A stretch of DNA of 64,000 nt from Armatimonadota bacterium (GTDB taxonomy: Bacteria; Armatimonadota; UBA5829; DSUL01): NCBI GenBank assembly GCA_020846715.1, contig JADLDK010000005.1:1-64000 (forward strand), read 5' to 3'. The notes under the pieces are model-generated. The model had not been told where the DNA came from, did not search any database, and saw only the letters and a list, made by a program, of their open reading frames with translations. Below are positions 63,149 to 64,000 of the stretch, one piece after another. Position numbers and translations under genes: made by a program. Numbering within the stretch: position 1 is the stretch's first letter; each line of letters opens with the position of its first letter.

Positions 63149-63694
63149 TTAGCGCGCGACTCCAGCGCCTGGCTGACTTTTGAGCATAGTAATCAACTCA
63201 CGACAGAACGCGGGCAGGTCTTCTGGCTTTCGGCTGGTGATGAGATTGCCATCCACCACCACCTCTTCATCGCGCCAGTGGCAGCCCGCGTTGATCATGT
63301 CATCCTGAATTCCCGAGAACGATGTGGCGCGACGGCCCTTCAGAATGCCCGCGGAAATGAGTATCCACCCACCGTGACAGATGCAGGCCACAGGCTTACC
63401 GGAGCCGGAAAACTCCCGAACGAACTGGGCAAAACGTGGCTCCCGGCGCATCAAATCCGGCGCCCAGCCACCCGGTATGACGATAGCGTCGAAGTCATCT
63501 ACTCTGGCGTCGTGGATGGCTCTGTCAACCTCTACGGGGTAGCCATACTTACCTGTGTAGCCATCAGTCGTCCCGCTTCCCACAAAACATGTCTCCCAGC
63601 CCTCTTCTCTGAGCCGCAAAGCCGGATACCATACTTCCAGGTCCTGATAGTCCTGCTCCACCAGAATTCCGATTTTCCTTCTCTGTGTTTTCAA
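63149..63694 (-). CDS. DJ-1/PfpI family protein
   Basis: A 181-residue flavodoxin-like protein of the DJ-1/PfpI superfamily. The nucleophile elbow is in VACICHGGWILISAG, with the following His; the preceding Glu is in KIGILVEQDYQDLE and the IVIPGGWAPDLMR loop is typical. Members are proteases, deglycases or chaperones. TTG at 63694 has AAGGAG six bases upstream and gives the normal N-terminus; the in-frame sequence before it is not conserved in character. Confidence 0.92.
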   Translation of the reverse strand: MKTQRRKIGILVEQDYQDLEVWYPALRLREEGWETCFVGSGTTDGYTGKYGYPVEVDRAIHDARVDDFDAIVIPGGWAPDLMRREPRFAQFVREFSGSGKPVACICHGGWILISAGILKGRRATSFSGIQDDMINAGCHWRDEEVVVDGNLITSRKPEDLPAFCRELITMLKSQPGAGVAR

Positions 63695-63848
63695 CTGAGA
63701 CTCCTTACGTGGCTTTACTGAGAGTCTATCCACTTCTCCAGCAGATCTGAAGCGTTGTGTCTGGGACTGTTCGGGAGTGCGAGGCGCTGGGCGATTCGAC
63801 CAATCCCCGCATGGGGAGATCTATCGGACACAGAGCCGCAACCTGAAT

Positions 63849-64000
63849 TCAGCGCTCTTCAGACACTCGGATCGGCGCAGGACGCTCGTTTTGTTTTCCA
63901 TACAGCAGCGCCTGCGCATAGCGCTCGTCCGGGCTGATCGGATCTTTGTGTGATTCCCAGTGTTGCTCGGCGGTGTGGACGATCCAGGGGTGCGCGATCA
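63849..64000 (-). CDS. 3' end of an unknown gene (partial)
   Basis: An open frame of 50 codons enters from the right edge and stops at 63849. The visible C-terminus includes HPWIVHTAEQHW and DERYAQALLYGKQNERPAP. Codon use resembles the neighbours, so it looks coding. No family recognised from this fragment. Confidence 0.55.
   Translation of the reverse strand, partial: IAHPWIVHTAEQHWESHKDPISPDERYAQALLYGKQNERPAPIRVSEER

Noticed and set aside
62867-63721. A 284-codon plus-strand frame over the rpoN leader and the DJ-1 gene
   Set aside because: Most of it is antisense to the DJ-1/PfpI gene; the remainder lies over the rpoN promoter and structured leader.
1-64000. tRNA, rRNA, CRISPR, IS elements or att sites
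   Set aside because: Looked for CCA-ended cloverleaf sequence, repeated spacers, transposase motifs and flanking direct repeats by eye; none convincing. A tRNAscan-SE and ISfinder run would settle it.

Overview
The window reads as a chromosomal segment of a Gram-negative-type (diderm), fairly GC-rich bacterium. The best guess is a member of the Armatimonadota or a neighbouring phylum. This is inference from gene content: three type IV pilin-like proteins of the DUF1559 kind, a PEP-CTERM protein, a DUF1501/DUF1800 pair, an outer-membrane beta-barrel ending in Phe, a LacI-controlled set of secreted glycoside hydrolases, sigma-54, and a SigB-type module. TTG start codons with near-consensus ribosome binding sites are frequent, so several starts here are set by the Shine-Dalgarno sequence rather than by the first ATG. 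I saw no rRNA, tRNA, CRISPR array, insertion sequence or prophage.

Layout. 1-11.8 kb (mostly minus strand): two amidohydrolase-fold paralogues, gltX, a multi-winged-helix protein of unknown role, ftsK, a small secreted protein, mfd. 12-14.6 kb: a DUF1501/DUF1800 pair. 14.8-21.2 kb (plus strand): rarA, mnmA, two small envelope-stress-type proteins, then an STAS protein, an RsbW-like protein, a SigB/SigF-type sigma factor and an AI-2E family membrane protein in one tightly coupled operon. 21.1-23.3 kb: alr and a FemAB-type aminoacyltransferase. 23.4-27.7 kb: several enzyme-fold proteins that lack the catalytic residues of their families. 27.7-35.4 kb: deoC and a complete trpEGDCFBA operon. 35.4-39.7 kb: a LacI-family regulator and three pilin-like genes.

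39.7-56.4 kb is the most interesting part: a polysaccharide-degradation locus. On the minus strand lie a large secreted propeller protein, a GH10-type xylanase and a GH42-like protein. On the plus strand lie a PEP-CTERM protein and an operon of a large clan-A-like hydrolase, an ExuT-type MFS transporter, a GH2-type hydrolase and a second GH42-like protein. Four copies of the near-palindrome GTTACnCGnGTAAC, with the central CG typical of LacI-family operators, sit at or just after the predicted transcription starts of all four transcription units. The locus therefore looks like one small regulon for a xylan- or uronate-containing polymer.

56.4-64 kb: recO, an outer-membrane protein, a TlpA-like thioredoxin, a 2-Cys peroxiredoxin, a cupin, acylphosphatase, rpoN with a Cys4 insertion and a long 5' leader, a DJ-1/PfpI protein and the 3' end of an unknown gene. 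Between the acylphosphatase gene and rpoN is a good candidate for an undescribed small RNA: promoter, about 160 nt of foldable sequence, and a strong intrinsic terminator.
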